DNA of 64,000 nucleotides from Roseburia faecis. GTDB lineage: Bacteria; Bacillota; Clostridia; Lachnospirales; Lachnospiraceae. Numbering within the stretch: the first letter of the stretch is position 1; each line of letters starts with the position of its first letter. The stretch lies in assembly GCF_001406815.1 (NCBI RefSeq), contig NZ_CVRR01000019.1, positions 248,001 through 312,000 on the forward strand, given 5' to 3'. A program made the translations under genes and the position numbers. This document shows positions 8,092-18,207 of this stretch, piece after piece. The notes under the pieces are model-generated. The model did not search any database, was not told the DNA's origin, and saw nothing but the letters and a program-made list of their open reading frames with translations.

Positions 8092-10188
8092 TTATTTCTG
8101 GTCTGCCGGAACGTCCTTAATGGAAAAACTGATTCTTCCCATCTTGTCCTTTCCAAGACAGACAACTTTCACAACATCTCCAAGCGTCAGTACATCCTCG
8201 ACATGCTCAATGCGTTCCTTGGCAATCTTTGAAATGTGAACCATTCCTTCCTTGCCTGGTGCAAACTCGATAAAAGCACCAAACTCTTTGATACTTACAA
8301 CTGTACCGGTAAAGATCTGTCCTTCCTTAAAATCGGTTGTGATGATTTTTATCATATCAATGGCCTTTGCGATTGCCTCCTTGTCTGTTCCACAGACAGA
8401 AACCGCACCATCATCTGTAATATCAATCTTGACACCTGTACGGGCAATGATCTCATTGATTGTCTTACCCTTCTGTCCCACAACATCTCCAATTTTATTC
8501 GGATCAATGGTGATCTGTTCAATCTTCGGTGCCCACTGATTTACTTCTTTTCGTGGCTCTGCAATTGCCTTGCTCATAACTTCATCCATAATGTAGACGC
8601 GTGCCTCACGGGTACGGGCAATGGCTTCTTCTACGATTGGACGGGTCAGGCCATGGATCTTGATATCCATCTGGATTGCAGTGATACCATCATGTGTACC
8701 GGTTACCTTGAAATCCATATCTCCGAAGAAATCTTCAAGTCCCTGGATATCTGTCAGTACCAGATAATCATCATCCGTCTCTCCGGTCACAAGACCACAG
8801 GAAATACCTGCAACCATCTTTTTAATCGGAACACCTGCAGCCATCAGTGACATACAGGACGCACAGGTAGATGCCATGGAAGTAGATCCATTGGATTCAA
8901 ATGTCTCGGAAACTGCACGGATTGCATACGGGAACTCCTCCACAGAAGGAAGAACCGGAAGTAATGCACGCTCTGCAAGCGCACCGTGTCCGATCTCACG
9001 ACGTCCCGGACCTCTGCTTGGCTTTGTCTCTCCAACAGAATAGGACGGGAAATTGTACTGATGCATATAACGCTTGGTTGTCACGTTCTCATCAAGTCCG
9101 TCAATCTTCTGTACTTCCGAAAGCGGTGCAAGTGTAACAACATCGCAGATCTGTGTCTGTCCACGGGTAAACATGGCAGAACCATGTACACGAGGGATCA
9201 GATCTACTTCTGCAGCCAGCGGACGGATCTGATCGATCGCACGTCCGTCTGGACGCTTATGATCCTTTAAGATCATCTTACGAACAGTCTTCTTCTGATA
9301 CTGGTAAACGGCCTCGTCAAGAACAGCAAGCCACTCCTCGTTCTCTGCAAAAGCCTCTGCAAATTTATCTGTGATTTCACGGATATTCTCTTCTCTCTGC
9401 TGCTTTTCATCGGTAAATACCGCTTCTTCCATCTGCTCCGGAGTGACGATTTCCCGCATAGCTGCAAACATTTCTTCCGGAATCGCACAGCTTGTATACG
9501 CATGCTTCGGTTTGCCAACCTCTTCCCGGATCTTATTGATAAATGCAATGACTGTCTGGTTGACATCATGGCACTTATAAATAGCCTCAATCATCTTTGC
9601 TTCCGGAATCTCATTGGCACCGGCCTCAATCATGATGACCTTTGTTGCTGTAGATGCAACCGTAAGCTTTAAATCTCCCTCGTCCCAGTCTTTCTGGGAT
9701 GGGTTTACAATAAATTCACCATTCTTCATTCCCATCTGGGTCATGGCACATGGGCCGTCAAACGGAATATCGGAAATGGTAGTAGAAAGTGCTGCACCGA
9801 TCATGGCAACCAGCTCCGGACGACACTCCGGATCTACAGACATAACCATATTATTTAAGGTTACATCATTGCGGTAATCTTTTGGAAACAGAGGTCTCAT
9901 CGGACGGTCAATGACACGTGCGGTAAGAATAGAGTTCTCTGATGCTTTTCCTTCACGCTTGTTAAATCCGCCAGGAATTTTTCCAACCGAGTACATTTTT
10001 TCTTCAAATTCCACGCTCAGCGGGAAGAAATCAACGCCATCTCTCGGCTTGTCGGAAGCAGTAGCCGTAGATAATACGGTAGTCTCTCCATATTTTAATA
10101 ATGCGGCACCATTTGCCTGTGCACATACTCTTCCGATATCAACGGTCAGTGTTCTGCCTGCCAGTTCCATTGAATAACTTTTGTACAT
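8092..10188 (-). CDS. pnp: Polynucleotide phosphorylase
   Basis: A 698-residue 3'-5' phosphorolytic exoribonuclease, full length for the family. Domain order: RNase PH core 1, helical linker, RNase PH core 2, then KH (about 555-615, with IGDVVGQKGKTINEI) and S1 (about 620-690, with GTVVSIKEFGAFIEF). It degrades mRNA and can add 3' tails. The start ATG follows AAGGAG. It lies downstream of rpsO across a terminator, the widespread rpsO-pnp order. Confidence 0.97.
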   Translation of the reverse strand: MYKSYSMELAGRTLTVDIGRVCAQANGAALLKYGETTVLSTATASDKPRDGVDFFPLSVEFEEKMYSVGKIPGGFNKREGKASENSILTARVIDRPMRPLFPKDYRNDVTLNNMVMSVDPECRPELVAMIGAALSTTISDIPFDGPCAMTQMGMKNGEFIVNPSQKDWDEGDLKLTVASTATKVIMIEAGANEIPEAKMIEAIYKCHDVNQTVIAFINKIREEVGKPKHAYTSCAIPEEMFAAMREIVTPEQMEEAVFTDEKQQREENIREITDKFAEAFAENEEWLAVLDEAVYQYQKKTVRKMILKDHKRPDGRAIDQIRPLAAEVDLIPRVHGSAMFTRGQTQICDVVTLAPLSEVQKIDGLDENVTTKRYMHQYNFPSYSVGETKPSRGPGRREIGHGALAERALLPVLPSVEEFPYAIRAVSETFESNGSTSMASTCASCMSLMAAGVPIKKMVAGISCGLVTGETDDDYLVLTDIQGLEDFFGDMDFKVTGTHDGITAIQMDIKIHGLTRPIVEEAIARTREARVYIMDEVMSKAIAEPRKEVNQWAPKIEQITIDPNKIGDVVGQKGKTINEIIARTGVKIDITDDGAVSVCGTDKEAIAKAIDMIKIITTDFKEGQIFTGTVVSIKEFGAFIEFAPGKEGMVHISKIAKERIEHVEDVLTLGDVVKVVCLGKDKMGRISFSIKDVPADQK

Positions 10189-10302
10189 GTATTCTCTCCT
10201 TCAAAATTTAATACGGTATGTCAAAACCCCGAAACTACTGAACAATACAAAACAGCGTTTTGTCCTCTTCAGTGGTCCCGGAAAAAAGTTCTGCCATACA
10301 AC

Positions 10303-10336
10303 AAAAAGAAGAGCGGAATATAAAACTCCGCTCTTT
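10303..10336 (-). terminator. Terminator between rpsO and pnp
   Basis: An 8-bp stem (10327-10334 with 10310-10317), 9-nt loop, and a T-rich tract on the minus strand (10308-10303). It implies that pnp is expressed partly by read-through or from its own promoter in 10190-10300, where I could not fix a clear one. Confidence 0.75.
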
Positions 10337-10344
10337 GTTTACAA

Positions 10345-10611
10345 TTATTTTCTGAGTCCTAAACGCTCAATTAAAGAACGATATCTTTCAATATCAATGC
10401 TCTTTAAGTATGATAATAATCCACGTCTCTGACCGATCATCTTAAGCATACCTCTTCTGGAATGATGATCCTTTGGATTCTGCTTTAAGTGCTCAGTAAG
10501 CTCCTGAATTCTTGCAGTAAGAACAGCTACCTGAACTTCTGGTGAACCAGTGTCGTTTGGTGTTCTTCCATACTCATTGATAATTGCCTGTTTCTTTTCT
10601 TTTGCGATCAT
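10345..10611 (-). CDS. rpsO: 30S ribosomal protein S15
   Basis: An 88-residue S15, which binds the 16S rRNA central domain early in 30S assembly. The family core ([31 protein letters not shown]) is intact. The start is ATG 10611 (MIAKEKKQ) behind AAGGAGG, giving the canonical length; a longer frame to 10641 is not supported. It has its own promoter and a structured leader of about 85 nt. Confidence 0.97.
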   Translation of the reverse strand: MIAKEKKQAIINEYGRTPNDTGSPEVQVAVLTARIQELTEHLKQNPKDHHSRRGMLKMIGQRRGLLSYLKSIDIERYRSLIERLGLRK

Positions 10612-10697
10612 TTTATGATCCTCCTTAAAATATTTTTGCACCCGATACTCAGCAAAAGGTCGGAGTGTCCATTCACCGAATATGGGTTAAACCATAC
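10612..10697 (-). promoter_or_regulatory. Candidate S15 leader RNA
   Basis: The transcribed leader between the rpsO promoter and SD contains small hairpins, including CACTCCGA pairing with TCGGGTG (one bulged T) across a 14-nt loop. S15 autoregulates by binding leader RNA in several bacteria. Whether this leader belongs to a known S15 motif I cannot verify without a covariance search. Confidence 0.35.
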
Positions 10698-10703
10698 TAA
10701 TTT

Positions 10704-10732
10704 AATGTATCATAAATCCGTATCGTTGTAAA
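10704..10732 (-). promoter_or_regulatory. Promoter of rpsO
   Basis: Minus strand TTTACA (10732-10727), 17-nt spacer, TACATT (10709-10704). It lies directly after the stop of the NlpC/P60 gene at 10740. Confidence 0.6.
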
Positions 10733-10739
10733 CAGTTTT

Positions 10740-11894
10740 TTAATTTAAATACGATATGACACAGATTGGTGTCCGGTAATAGGCACTGGAAATTTTAATT
10801 CCGGTACGTGCATTGCTGGCATGCACAATCTGACCGTTTCCGATATAAATTCCCACATGGCTGATGCTGCTTCCGCTTCCATAGAAAAAGAGATCTCCCG
10901 GTTTTGCCTCAGATGCACTGATTCGATTTCCGTATGCCGGCTGACTTGCCGCATGATGCGGGAGGCCGACTCCGTATCTCGCATATACCTGCATCGTAAA
11001 TCCGGAACAATCAATTCCATTTGTCAGGCTTGTTCCACCCCAGACATAACGGTTTCCTACAAACTGTAATGCAAACTGTACTAAAGAAACGCGGGAATCC
11101 GTGTATCCCTCTCCGTATTCCAGTTCTTTTACCGTCGATGCTGTCGGAAGTTTTTCTGTTACCTCTACATAATCTCCGGAAATATATCCTTTCTGATCAT
11201 CCACTTCCACTTTATACCAGCCGTCTTTTGTATCTTCCACAACAAGATCCTCTCCCTCTCCAACCAGAGAAAGTATTGCAGAATCTTCAGAAGCCTTTTC
11301 TCTTACACGAAGGGTTGTGGTATTTACTGTAACAACTTTTGTAATTTCTTTCTTTGCTACATTTTTTGCCGCATCTCCTGTCAGAAGATACTCTGTCTTT
11401 ACATAACCTTCCACCTTGCCGGAGGTGATCTTTGCCCAATCTCCCTTGACCGAGACAATCTCACAGGCATCTTTATCCGTCATTTTTCCAACAACTTTAC
11501 TGTCTGTGGATGCCTTTTTTCGCACATTCAGGCTTCCCTGCACCTGCGCGATTCCAAGATTTTTATACCCACAGATGCTGGTATCCTCCGTGGTATTTTC
11601 CGAAACCGCTTCTTTTGTCTGCGTATCTTCGATTCCCTGTGCAACCATCTGCTTTTCATTCGCAGCCACCGCAACATCTGTTTTATCATACAGCTGACTA
11701 GTTACTCCTGCCGTCACATCCAGCGCCTCCACTTCGCTTGCATTCAAAGATGCGGAAACACCGGCTGTGAGCGATCCGGCCGCCTCTGTTTTATCTGTAT
11801 TTCCCTGCTGTATCCCGATATAGGCTGCCGCACCGGTCAGTGTCAGAGAAAAAGCAAGTACCATTCCAACTCTCTTTTTTGTCATACGATTCAT
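10740..11894 (-). CDS. SH3-domain NlpC/P60 cell-wall hydrolase
   Basis: A 384-residue secreted peptidoglycan endopeptidase. An N-terminal signal or anchor segment (about residues 6-27) and a Thr/Ala-rich spacer precede two bacterial SH3 domains (with QGSLNVRKKAS and TTTLRVREKAS). The C-terminal NlpC/P60 domain has catalytic Cys in NGIDCSGF and His in SISHVGIYIG, with a further polar residue in IVHASN. It should cut stem peptides in the wall. The start is ATG 11894 behind GGGAGG; an earlier ATG at 11921 lacks an SD. It has its own promoter and no clear terminator. Confidence 0.93.
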   Translation of the reverse strand: MNRMTKKRVGMVLAFSLTLTGAAAYIGIQQGNTDKTEAAGSLTAGVSASLNASEVEALDVTAGVTSQLYDKTDVAVAANEKQMVAQGIEDTQTKEAVSENTTEDTSICGYKNLGIAQVQGSLNVRKKASTDSKVVGKMTDKDACEIVSVKGDWAKITSGKVEGYVKTEYLLTGDAAKNVAKKEITKVVTVNTTTLRVREKASEDSAILSLVGEGEDLVVEDTKDGWYKVEVDDQKGYISGDYVEVTEKLPTASTVKELEYGEGYTDSRVSLVQFALQFVGNRYVWGGTSLTNGIDCSGFTMQVYARYGVGLPHHAASQPAYGNRISASEAKPGDLFFYGSGSSISHVGIYIGNGQIVHASNARTGIKISSAYYRTPICVISYLN

Positions 11895-11940
11895 TTCACA
11901 GATTCCTCCCTCATGTCTCATGAAATCTCATAACAAAACG

Positions 11941-11969
11941 AGTATAACAACAAATAATTACAATGTCAA
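11941..11969 (-). promoter_or_regulatory. Promoter of the NlpC/P60 gene
   Basis: Minus strand consensus TTGACA (11969-11964), exactly 17 nt, TATACT (11946-11941). It lies in the gap after ribF, whose stop codon is at 11999. Confidence 0.8.
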
Positions 11970-11998
11970 CATATTTTTGTAATATTTATGTAATATGT

Positions 11999-12931
11999 TT
12001 ACATGTCGCCGTTTATCGACATCATACGACTGCGGCTCGTTTCAATGTCTCTTTCCATCTGTTCTTTTAACATCTCTACAGACGAGAATCTCTGTTCCGG
12101 ACGTATAAAAGAATAAAAGCTGACCTTTAGTTCATATCCGTACAGATCACCGGAAAAATCCAGTATATGCGTCTCCACATTTACTTTATTGGAGTGATTG
12201 ACGGTCGGTTTGCATCCGACATTTGTCACACCTGTGTAACATTTTCCACCAATCTCTACCGCAGTTGCATATACACCTTTCGGTGGAAGAAGTTTTTCGG
12301 CCACAAGTTCCATATTGATCGTCGGAATTCCAAGTGTCCTTCCAAGCTGTCTTCCATGAATCACTTCACTCTTTACAAAAAACGGATATCCAAGCAGATC
12401 ATTTGCCTTTTCCATATTGCCTTTTATGATCTGTTCCCGCACAAACGTACTGCTGATGTCCCGTCCCTCATACTGGATCTTGTCTACCACCCTAAGGGTA
12501 TAGCCATATGTCGCGGACAATTTTTCCAGCAGAATATGATCCCCTTTCCGGTTATGGCCAAACCGGAAATCCGATCCGACTACCATGCTCTTTACATGCA
12601 GACTTTTTACAATCCATGCAACAAAAGCCTCCGGCTCCATGCACATGACTTCTTTGGTAAACGGACATTCCAACAGGTAATCAATTCCACGCTCTTTGAG
12701 AATTTCCTGCTTTTCTTTATTGGTCGAAAGGACACGGTAATTATTATTCTCCGTAAGTTTTTTCGGTGGAATATCAAACGTAAAAACAACGGCCTTTAAC
12801 CCTTCTTTCTTCTTTTCCAGAAGGTGTTCAATCAGTGCTTCGTGTCCACGGTGTACTCCGTCAAATTTTCCCAGCGACAATGCCGTTGGTTCTTCTATAT
12901 GAAAATCTTCTATCTTATTCCAGCAAATCAT
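11999..12931 (-). CDS. ribF: Bifunctional riboflavin kinase / FAD synthetase
   Basis: A 310-residue RibCF. The N-terminal nucleotidyltransferase domain carries LGKFDGVHRGHEAL, and the C-terminal flavokinase domain contains the GRTLGIPTINM and GVTNVG segments. It converts riboflavin to FMN and then FAD in the cytoplasm. It is the last gene of the rimP-to-ribF operon, 2 nt after the truB stop, so translational coupling is likely; the SD is weak. Confidence 0.95.
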   Translation of the reverse strand: MICWNKIEDFHIEEPTALSLGKFDGVHRGHEALIEHLLEKKKEGLKAVVFTFDIPPKKLTENNNYRVLSTNKEKQEILKERGIDYLLECPFTKEVMCMEPEAFVAWIVKSLHVKSMVVGSDFRFGHNRKGDHILLEKLSATYGYTLRVVDKIQYEGRDISSTFVREQIIKGNMEKANDLLGYPFFVKSEVIHGRQLGRTLGIPTINMELVAEKLLPPKGVYATAVEIGGKCYTGVTNVGCKPTVNHSNKVNVETHILDFSGDLYGYELKVSFYSFIRPEQRFSSVEMLKEQMERDIETSRSRMMSINGDM

Positions 12932-12933
12932 AT

Positions 12934-13845
12934 TTATGCACCAAACATTTTCCGGACTTTATAGTCCTTTGTTTCTCTCTCATACTGATATACAGCGTAA
13001 AAATGTCCCATCGGATCATAAACCAGTACCTGCTCACCATCCGCAATTTTTTCCGGAACATCCGTAAAATTTCCATCGTTTAAACGGTTTCCATTCTGAA
13101 GAAAACGAAACGCTTCCGGTACAACCGTCAGTTTCGTCTTTCCCTCAAACACGCGGTCCACCGGAAGAATCAGTTCTTCCAGCGTTCCTTCATCCCTTAT
13201 CTTTTCAATTTCTGCCAACGTGTGTGCCTCTTCCAGAGGAAAAACACTCACTCTTGTCCGGACCAGGGATTCCATACACGCGCCTACGCCAAGCGCCTCT
13301 CCGATATCCGCACACAGCGTACGGATATAAGTTCCCTTGGAACAGTGCACCTGCATCGTCACATAAGGAAGATTGATTTTTTCAATTTCTATGGAAAAAA
13401 TTTTAACCGTGCGGGCTTTCCGCTCTACCTCAATTCCGGCGCGGGCCAGATCACATAACTTCTTTCCGTTGACTTTGAGTGCCGAGTACATTGGCGGAAT
13501 CTGCTCATAATCTCCAACGAACTGCAAAATAGCCGCTTCCACGGTCTGTTCTTTCAGCAATGCAGCCTCTCTGGAACGATCTTCTTTCACCGTTCCGGTC
13601 ATATCCTGTGTATCGGTTGTAATGCCAAGATGCATCACCGTACGATACACTTTATCCTTATCCGTCAGAAGTTCACATACCTTTGTTGCATTTCCGATGC
13701 ATATGGGAAGTACTCCGGTCGCTTCCGGATCGAGCGTTCCGGTATGTCCGATTTTACGCTCATGTAAAATGCCGCGGAGCTTTGCTACCACGTCAAAGGA
13801 AGTAAAGCCCCGCTCTTTATAAACATTTATAATTCCGTTTATCAT
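12934..13845 (-). CDS. truB: tRNA pseudouridine(55) synthase
   Basis: A 303-residue TruB, which makes pseudouridine 55 in the T-loop of tRNAs. The catalytic Asp39 lies in GHTGTLDPEATG, and the KGTYIRTLC motif is present, followed by a C-terminal PUA-like region. I place the start at ATG 13845 (MINGIINVYKERG), 2 nt after the nrnA stop; the open frame to 13980 runs inside nrnA and is not family sequence. Confidence 0.96.
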   Translation of the reverse strand: MINGIINVYKERGFTSFDVVAKLRGILHERKIGHTGTLDPEATGVLPICIGNATKVCELLTDKDKVYRTVMHLGITTDTQDMTGTVKEDRSREAALLKEQTVEAAILQFVGDYEQIPPMYSALKVNGKKLCDLARAGIEVERKARTVKIFSIEIEKINLPYVTMQVHCSKGTYIRTLCADIGEALGVGACMESLVRTRVSVFPLEEAHTLAEIEKIRDEGTLEELILPVDRVFEGKTKLTVVPEAFRFLQNGNRLNDGNFTDVPEKIADGEQVLVYDPMGHFYAVYQYERETKDYKVRKMFGA

Positions 13846-13846
13846 A

Positions 13847-14794
13847 TTATAATCTCTTCTCAACCTCGGCAAGAATACGCTCAATTGCCTCTTCTGCCGG
13901 TCCTTCCACGGTACATCCGGCAGCCTTGACATGTCCGCCGCCGCCAAAATGCATCGCAAGCGATGCCGCATCAAACGCACCGTTTACACGAAAACTTACT
14001 TTAAACGTATGATCCTCATTCTCATAAAGGAATACTGCAAGTTCCACATCTTTGGTATTGCGCATCTGCTCCACGATTCCTTCCATATGTTTCGGAAGAA
14101 CTTCGAGTGCATGCATCTCTTCGAGCGTCAGAAAAGAAGTCACTACTCTGCCACCCAGACGAAGTCTGCTGGAAAGCAGTGCCTGTCCCATGGCACGATT
14201 CTGGTTGTATGTTTTCTGATTAAAAGCTTCATCCACAATTTTTGTGAAATCAATTCCTTTATCCATCAGCATGCCCGCCATATTCATCGTGGAGGAAGAC
14301 GTGCAGGAATACTGAAACACTCCAGTATCGGTAACCATTCCGGTATACAGACATTCCGCGATTTCTTTTGTGATCTTCTCCGTATCTAACAGTTCACAGA
14401 TCAGCTCACAAGTGGAACTTGCATCCGGGAAAATATAATTTTCCTCTGCAAAACTCTGGTTACTGACATGGTGGTCAATACAGGCTGTATGCTTTGCTTC
14501 CTGAAAATAACGTGCAGCATTCCCCAGACGTTTCTCATCTCCGCAGTCCATGGCGATAAACAGATCAAACACCACGGATTCCTCATAGTCACTGCGGATT
14601 TCCGATGAAAAATTCAGGAATTTAAAGATATTGGGAATCGGCTCAAGATACAATCGCACATCCACATCCGGATAATATTTCCGGATATAGTTGTAAACTC
14701 CGAGTGTGGAGCCCACACAATCCCCATCCGGGCGTACATGTCCGGCAAGACCTACCGATTTTTTCCCTGCAAGAATCTCATCAAGCTTCTTCAT
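13847..14794 (-). CDS. nrnA: DHH/DHHA1 phosphoesterase, nano-RNase NrnA
   Basis: A 315-residue bifunctional oligoribonuclease / pAp phosphatase type protein. The DHH metal motifs are seen in VRPDGDCVGS, MDCGDE and CIDHHVSNQ, and the C-terminal DHHA1 domain has the glycine cluster HFGGGGHVKAAG. It degrades 2-5 nt RNAs in Firmicutes that lack Orn. It overlaps rbfA by 14 nt and precedes truB. SD AAGGAG is present inside rbfA. Confidence 0.93.
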   Translation of the reverse strand: MKKLDEILAGKKSVGLAGHVRPDGDCVGSTLGVYNYIRKYYPDVDVRLYLEPIPNIFKFLNFSSEIRSDYEESVVFDLFIAMDCGDEKRLGNAARYFQEAKHTACIDHHVSNQSFAEENYIFPDASSTCELICELLDTEKITKEIAECLYTGMVTDTGVFQYSCTSSSTMNMAGMLMDKGIDFTKIVDEAFNQKTYNQNRAMGQALLSSRLRLGGRVVTSFLTLEEMHALEVLPKHMEGIVEQMRNTKDVELAVFLYENEDHTFKVSFRVNGAFDAASLAMHFGGGGHVKAAGCTVEGPAEEAIERILAEVEKRL

Positions 14795-15161
14795 CCGGTT
14801 TCTCCTTTATATCTTTGGTCACTTCATCAATCATTTTTGACATATGGATTCCATATTCAATCGACTGATCCAATACAAATTTGATCTCCGGTGTGTTGCG
14901 CAGATTTACGGACTTTGCCAGGCTTCTGCGAATAAATCCTTCCGCAGAGCGAAGACCTGCAATCGTATCCTGCTGTGACTTTTCATCCCCCAGCACACTG
15001 ATATAGGCTTTTGCCGTTTTCAGATCCGGAGCAACTTCCACTGCAACCACGCTGGTCATCGGATTGATCCGCGGGTCTTTGATTTCCCCGCGGATAATAT
15101 TGGAAAGTTCACGCATCACTTCCTCATTGATCCGAATATTTTTAATACTGTTTTTTCTCAT
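14781..15161 (-). CDS. rbfA: 30S ribosome-binding factor A
   Basis: A 126-residue KH-fold factor for 16S rRNA 5'-end maturation and cold adaptation. The family segments RINEEVMRELSNIIRGEIKDPR and TSVVAVEVAPDLKTAKAYISV are evident. It lies 8 nt after infB and overlaps nrnA by 14 nt; the SD is weak, consistent with translational coupling. Confidence 0.95.
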   Translation of the reverse strand: MRKNSIKNIRINEEVMRELSNIIRGEIKDPRINPMTSVVAVEVAPDLKTAKAYISVLGDEKSQQDTIAGLRSAEGFIRRSLAKSVNLRNTPEIKFVLDQSIEYGIHMSKMIDEVTKDIKEKPDEEA

Positions 15162-15169
15162 ATTCTATC

Positions 15170-17860
15170 CTATCTTGGTACTTCTACCATCTTATAAGCT
15201 TCTACCTGATCAAGTTCCTGAATGTCATTAAAGCCGTCGAATACAAGACCACACTCAAATCCTGCCTTAACTTCCTTGACATCATCCTTGAAACGTTTCA
15301 GGGATCCTAAATCTCCTTCGAAGATCTGCTCGCCTTCTCTGGAAATACGAACTTTACATCCACGTTCCATCACGCCGTCAAGTACATAAGAACCGGCAAT
15401 ATTACCGACACCGGATGCCTTAAAGATCTGACGGATTTCTGCATGACCGATAACTTTCTCCTCAAATACAGGATCAAGCATACCCTTCATGGCAGCCTCT
15501 ACATCCTCGATCGCATTGTAAATAACCTTGTACAGACGGATATCTACACCCTCATTGTCTGCGGTAACTTTTGCAATCGGGTCCGGACGGACATTAAATC
15601 CGATGATGATCGCATTGGATGCGGAAGCAAGAATAACATCAGATTCGTTGATTGCGCCGACACCACCATGGATCACTTTTACAACCACTTCTTCATTGGA
15701 CAGTTTCACAAGTGACTGTTTCACTGCCTCAACAGAACCCTGTACATCCGCTTTTACAATAATATCAAGTTCCTTCATATTTCCGGACTGGATCTGGGAG
15801 AACAGATCATCCAGTGACATCTTTGCCTTGGTATCTTCGATCAGGCGGTTCTTTTCCTCTGAAATATAAGTATCTGCAAATGATTTTGCTTCCTTATCGG
15901 AATCGCAGACAACAAATGTCTCTCCAGCTGCCGGTACACTGTTTAATCCGAGGATCTCTACCGGTGTGGAAGGAGTTGCCTTCTTCACGCGCTGTCCCTT
16001 GTCGTCGATCATGGCACGGACTTTACCGTAGCTGCTTCCACAGGCAATGGAATCTCCGACATGAAGTGTTCCTTTCTGAACCAGAACCGTTGCTACCGCA
16101 CCACGTCCCTTATCCAGCTGTGCCTCAATGACCAGACCTCTTGCATTACGGTTTGGATTTGCTTTCAGTTCCATCACTTCTGCAGTCAGAAGGATCATTT
16201 CCAGAAGATTGTCGATACCTTCCTTAGTATGTGCAGAAACCGGACAGAAAATCGTACTTCCACCCCAGTCTTCCGGAATCAGTTCGTATTCGGAAAGCTC
16301 CTGCTTTACTTTTTCAATGTTTGCACTCGGCTTATCAATCTTGTTGACAGCAACGATGATTTCTACACCGGCAGCCTTTGCATGGTTGATTGCCTCGATG
16401 GTCTGTGGCATAACACCATCATCTGCAGCGACAACCAGGATTGCAATATCGGTAGAATTTGCACCACGCATACGCATTGCGGTAAATGCCTCATGACCAG
16501 GAGTATCCAGGAACGTGATCTTCTGTCCATTGATGGACACCACAGATGCACCGATATGCTGGGTAATACCACCGGCCTCGCGGTCTGTCACACGTGTGGA
16601 ACGGATCGCGTCCAGCAGGGATGTTTTACCATGATCGACATGACCCATAACACAGACAACCGGTGGACGTGGGACCAGATTCTTCGGATCTTCTTCATCC
16701 TCTTTTAAGAGTTCCGCGATGACATCAATCTTCTCCTCCGGCTCGCAGATAAAGTTAAACTCCAGTGCGATTTCTTCCGCTGTCTCAAAATCTACTTCCT
16801 GATTTACCGTTACCATTTCACCCTTCATAAAGAGTTTCTTTACAATGGCAGATGGCTGCAGTTTCATCTTGTCTGCCAGATCACGGATTGTCATCTTTTC
16901 CGGAAGTGTGATCGTCTTGATTACATTTTCATCTTCCTTCGGCTTCGGCTGCTGCTGTGGTTTCTTTCTGCCGCCGTGCTTCTCAAGGTTTACATAATTT
17001 TCCTGTTTCTTTCCGCCGAGTTTATCATGATCTTTCCGATGATTATTGTTGTTATTGCGGCGGTCATTATTTCCACGGGAGTCCTTTCCGCGGATTTCTT
17101 CCGGTGCTGCAACTGCTGCCGGCTCTTTACTGAAACGGTTCTTCCTGCCGTTATTGTTTCTGTCGTTCTGTGGACGGCTGTTGTTTCTGTCTCCGTTCGG
17201 ACGATTGTTATTGTTTCTATCTCCCTGATGACGGTTATTATTTCTCTCCCCGCCTCTGTCATTGTTTCTGTCATTCTGCGGTCTGTTGTTTCTCTCGCCA
17301 CCGGAATGATTATTGTTTCCACGGTTTTCCTGGCTGTTGCGGGTATTTGTGTTTTCTGCCGGTTTATTGTTTGCCGGCTTACTTACTTCAAGATCCGCTG
17401 TCGGCGAAGGCGTACGCTCACTGATCGGACGCATTGCACGCTCCCCGACCGGACGCGGACGAATGATGCTGTGCTGTGCCGGACGCTTATTGTCCTCCCG
17501 TCTTCTGTTATTACCGTTTCCATTTCCGTTTCCACGGTTGTTGTTATTTCCGTTTGCCGGCTTTCTGGACTGTTTGCTGTACTGTGCATTAAATACGGCT
17601 GTGATGCTGGATTTCTTCTTTGGACGTTCTTTTCCATCCGCAGTTTTTGTTGCACCTGCCTTTGCAACTTCTGTTTTTTTCACATCTGCTGCCGGTTTTG
17701 CTTCTTTCGAAAAAGCACCGCGGACCAGTGCCTGTGCTTCTTCTTCCATATTGCTGGAAGCACTTTTTCCGTCAAACTTTGTATTTTTTAATTTATCTAA
17801 AATATCCTGTGATTTTATATTTAACTCTTTCGCGAGTTCATGAACTCTCATTTTTGCCAT
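15170..17860 (-). CDS. infB: Translation initiation factor IF-2
   Basis: An 896-residue GTPase that places initiator tRNA on the 30S subunit. An N-terminal IF2_N helical domain (1-50) is followed by a long low-complexity linker (about 85-300) made of Asn/Arg/Gly repeats such as NDRNN and GDRNN. A second IF2_N-like motif (about 320-375) precedes the G domain (GHVDHGKT 406-413, DTPG 452-455, NKID 506-509) and domains II-IV. The start ATG follows GGAGGT. It is the sixth gene from rimP in order of transcription if rimP is counted as one, with ylxQ between it and rnpM. Confidence 0.97.
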   Translation of the reverse strand: MAKMRVHELAKELNIKSQDILDKLKNTKFDGKSASSNMEEEAQALVRGAFSKEAKPAADVKKTEVAKAGATKTADGKERPKKKSSITAVFNAQYSKQSRKPANGNNNNRGNGNGNGNNRRREDNKRPAQHSIIRPRPVGERAMRPISERTPSPTADLEVSKPANNKPAENTNTRNSQENRGNNNHSGGERNNRPQNDRNNDRGGERNNNRHQGDRNNNNRPNGDRNNSRPQNDRNNNGRKNRFSKEPAAVAAPEEIRGKDSRGNNDRRNNNNNHRKDHDKLGGKKQENYVNLEKHGGRKKPQQQPKPKEDENVIKTITLPEKMTIRDLADKMKLQPSAIVKKLFMKGEMVTVNQEVDFETAEEIALEFNFICEPEEKIDVIAELLKEDEEDPKNLVPRPPVVCVMGHVDHGKTSLLDAIRSTRVTDREAGGITQHIGASVVSINGQKITFLDTPGHEAFTAMRMRGANSTDIAILVVAADDGVMPQTIEAINHAKAAGVEIIVAVNKIDKPSANIEKVKQELSEYELIPEDWGGSTIFCPVSAHTKEGIDNLLEMILLTAEVMELKANPNRNARGLVIEAQLDKGRGAVATVLVQKGTLHVGDSIACGSSYGKVRAMIDDKGQRVKKATPSTPVEILGLNSVPAAGETFVVCDSDKEAKSFADTYISEEKNRLIEDTKAKMSLDDLFSQIQSGNMKELDIIVKADVQGSVEAVKQSLVKLSNEEVVVKVIHGGVGAINESDVILASASNAIIIGFNVRPDPIAKVTADNEGVDIRLYKVIYNAIEDVEAAMKGMLDPVFEEKVIGHAEIRQIFKASGVGNIAGSYVLDGVMERGCKVRISREGEQIFEGDLGSLKRFKDDVKEVKAGFECGLVFDGFNDIQELDQVEAYKMVEVPR

Positions 17861-17895
17861 AAATGAATTTACCTCCGTTATTCAGTTTTATATTT

Positions 17896-18207
17896 TTATA
17901 CGGTGTGCTCTTTGAGCTTCTTTTCTACGGCCTTCGCCAGATTTTCATCTGTCACGGCAAGTGATGCACGGAATTCTTTTCCGATGCAGCGTCCAAGTGC
18001 TTCCTTACTTCCGTAACAATAGCATGGCACATGGTAAAAATCCGTCATATTACAAAAACTCTTTTTTGTGTTCCCGGATGCCTCTGCAGAGACAATCACG
18101 AGATAGGCATGACCTGTTTTTACTGCTTTTTCTGTAGAAAACTCACCGCTTACAACATTTCCCGACTTTGCGGCTATGGAAAGCATGGATAATACGCTAT
18201 CATGCAA
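17896..18207 (-). CDS. L7Ae-family RNA-binding protein YlxQ
   Basis: A 103-residue L7Ae/L30e-like protein with the family pattern LSIAAKSGNVVSGEFSTEKA, likely a kink-turn RNA binder of unknown precise target. The start codon appears to be TTG at 18207, since AAGGAGA sits 9 nt upstream and no earlier ATG fits. It overlaps the rnpM stop by 8 nt, pointing to coupled translation in the nusA-rnpM-ylxQ-infB block. Confidence 0.88.
   Translation of the reverse strand: MHDSVLSMLSIAAKSGNVVSGEFSTEKAVKTGHAYLVIVSAEASGNTKKSFCNMTDFYHVPCYCYGSKEALGRCIGKEFRASLAVTDENLAKAVEKKLKEHTV

Noticed and set aside
16976-17843. Long plus-strand open frames of 176 and 271 codons opposite infB
   Set aside because: They are the complement of the Asn/Arg/Gly-rich IF-2 linker, rich in Val/Ser/Phe/Cys, with no SD or family features.
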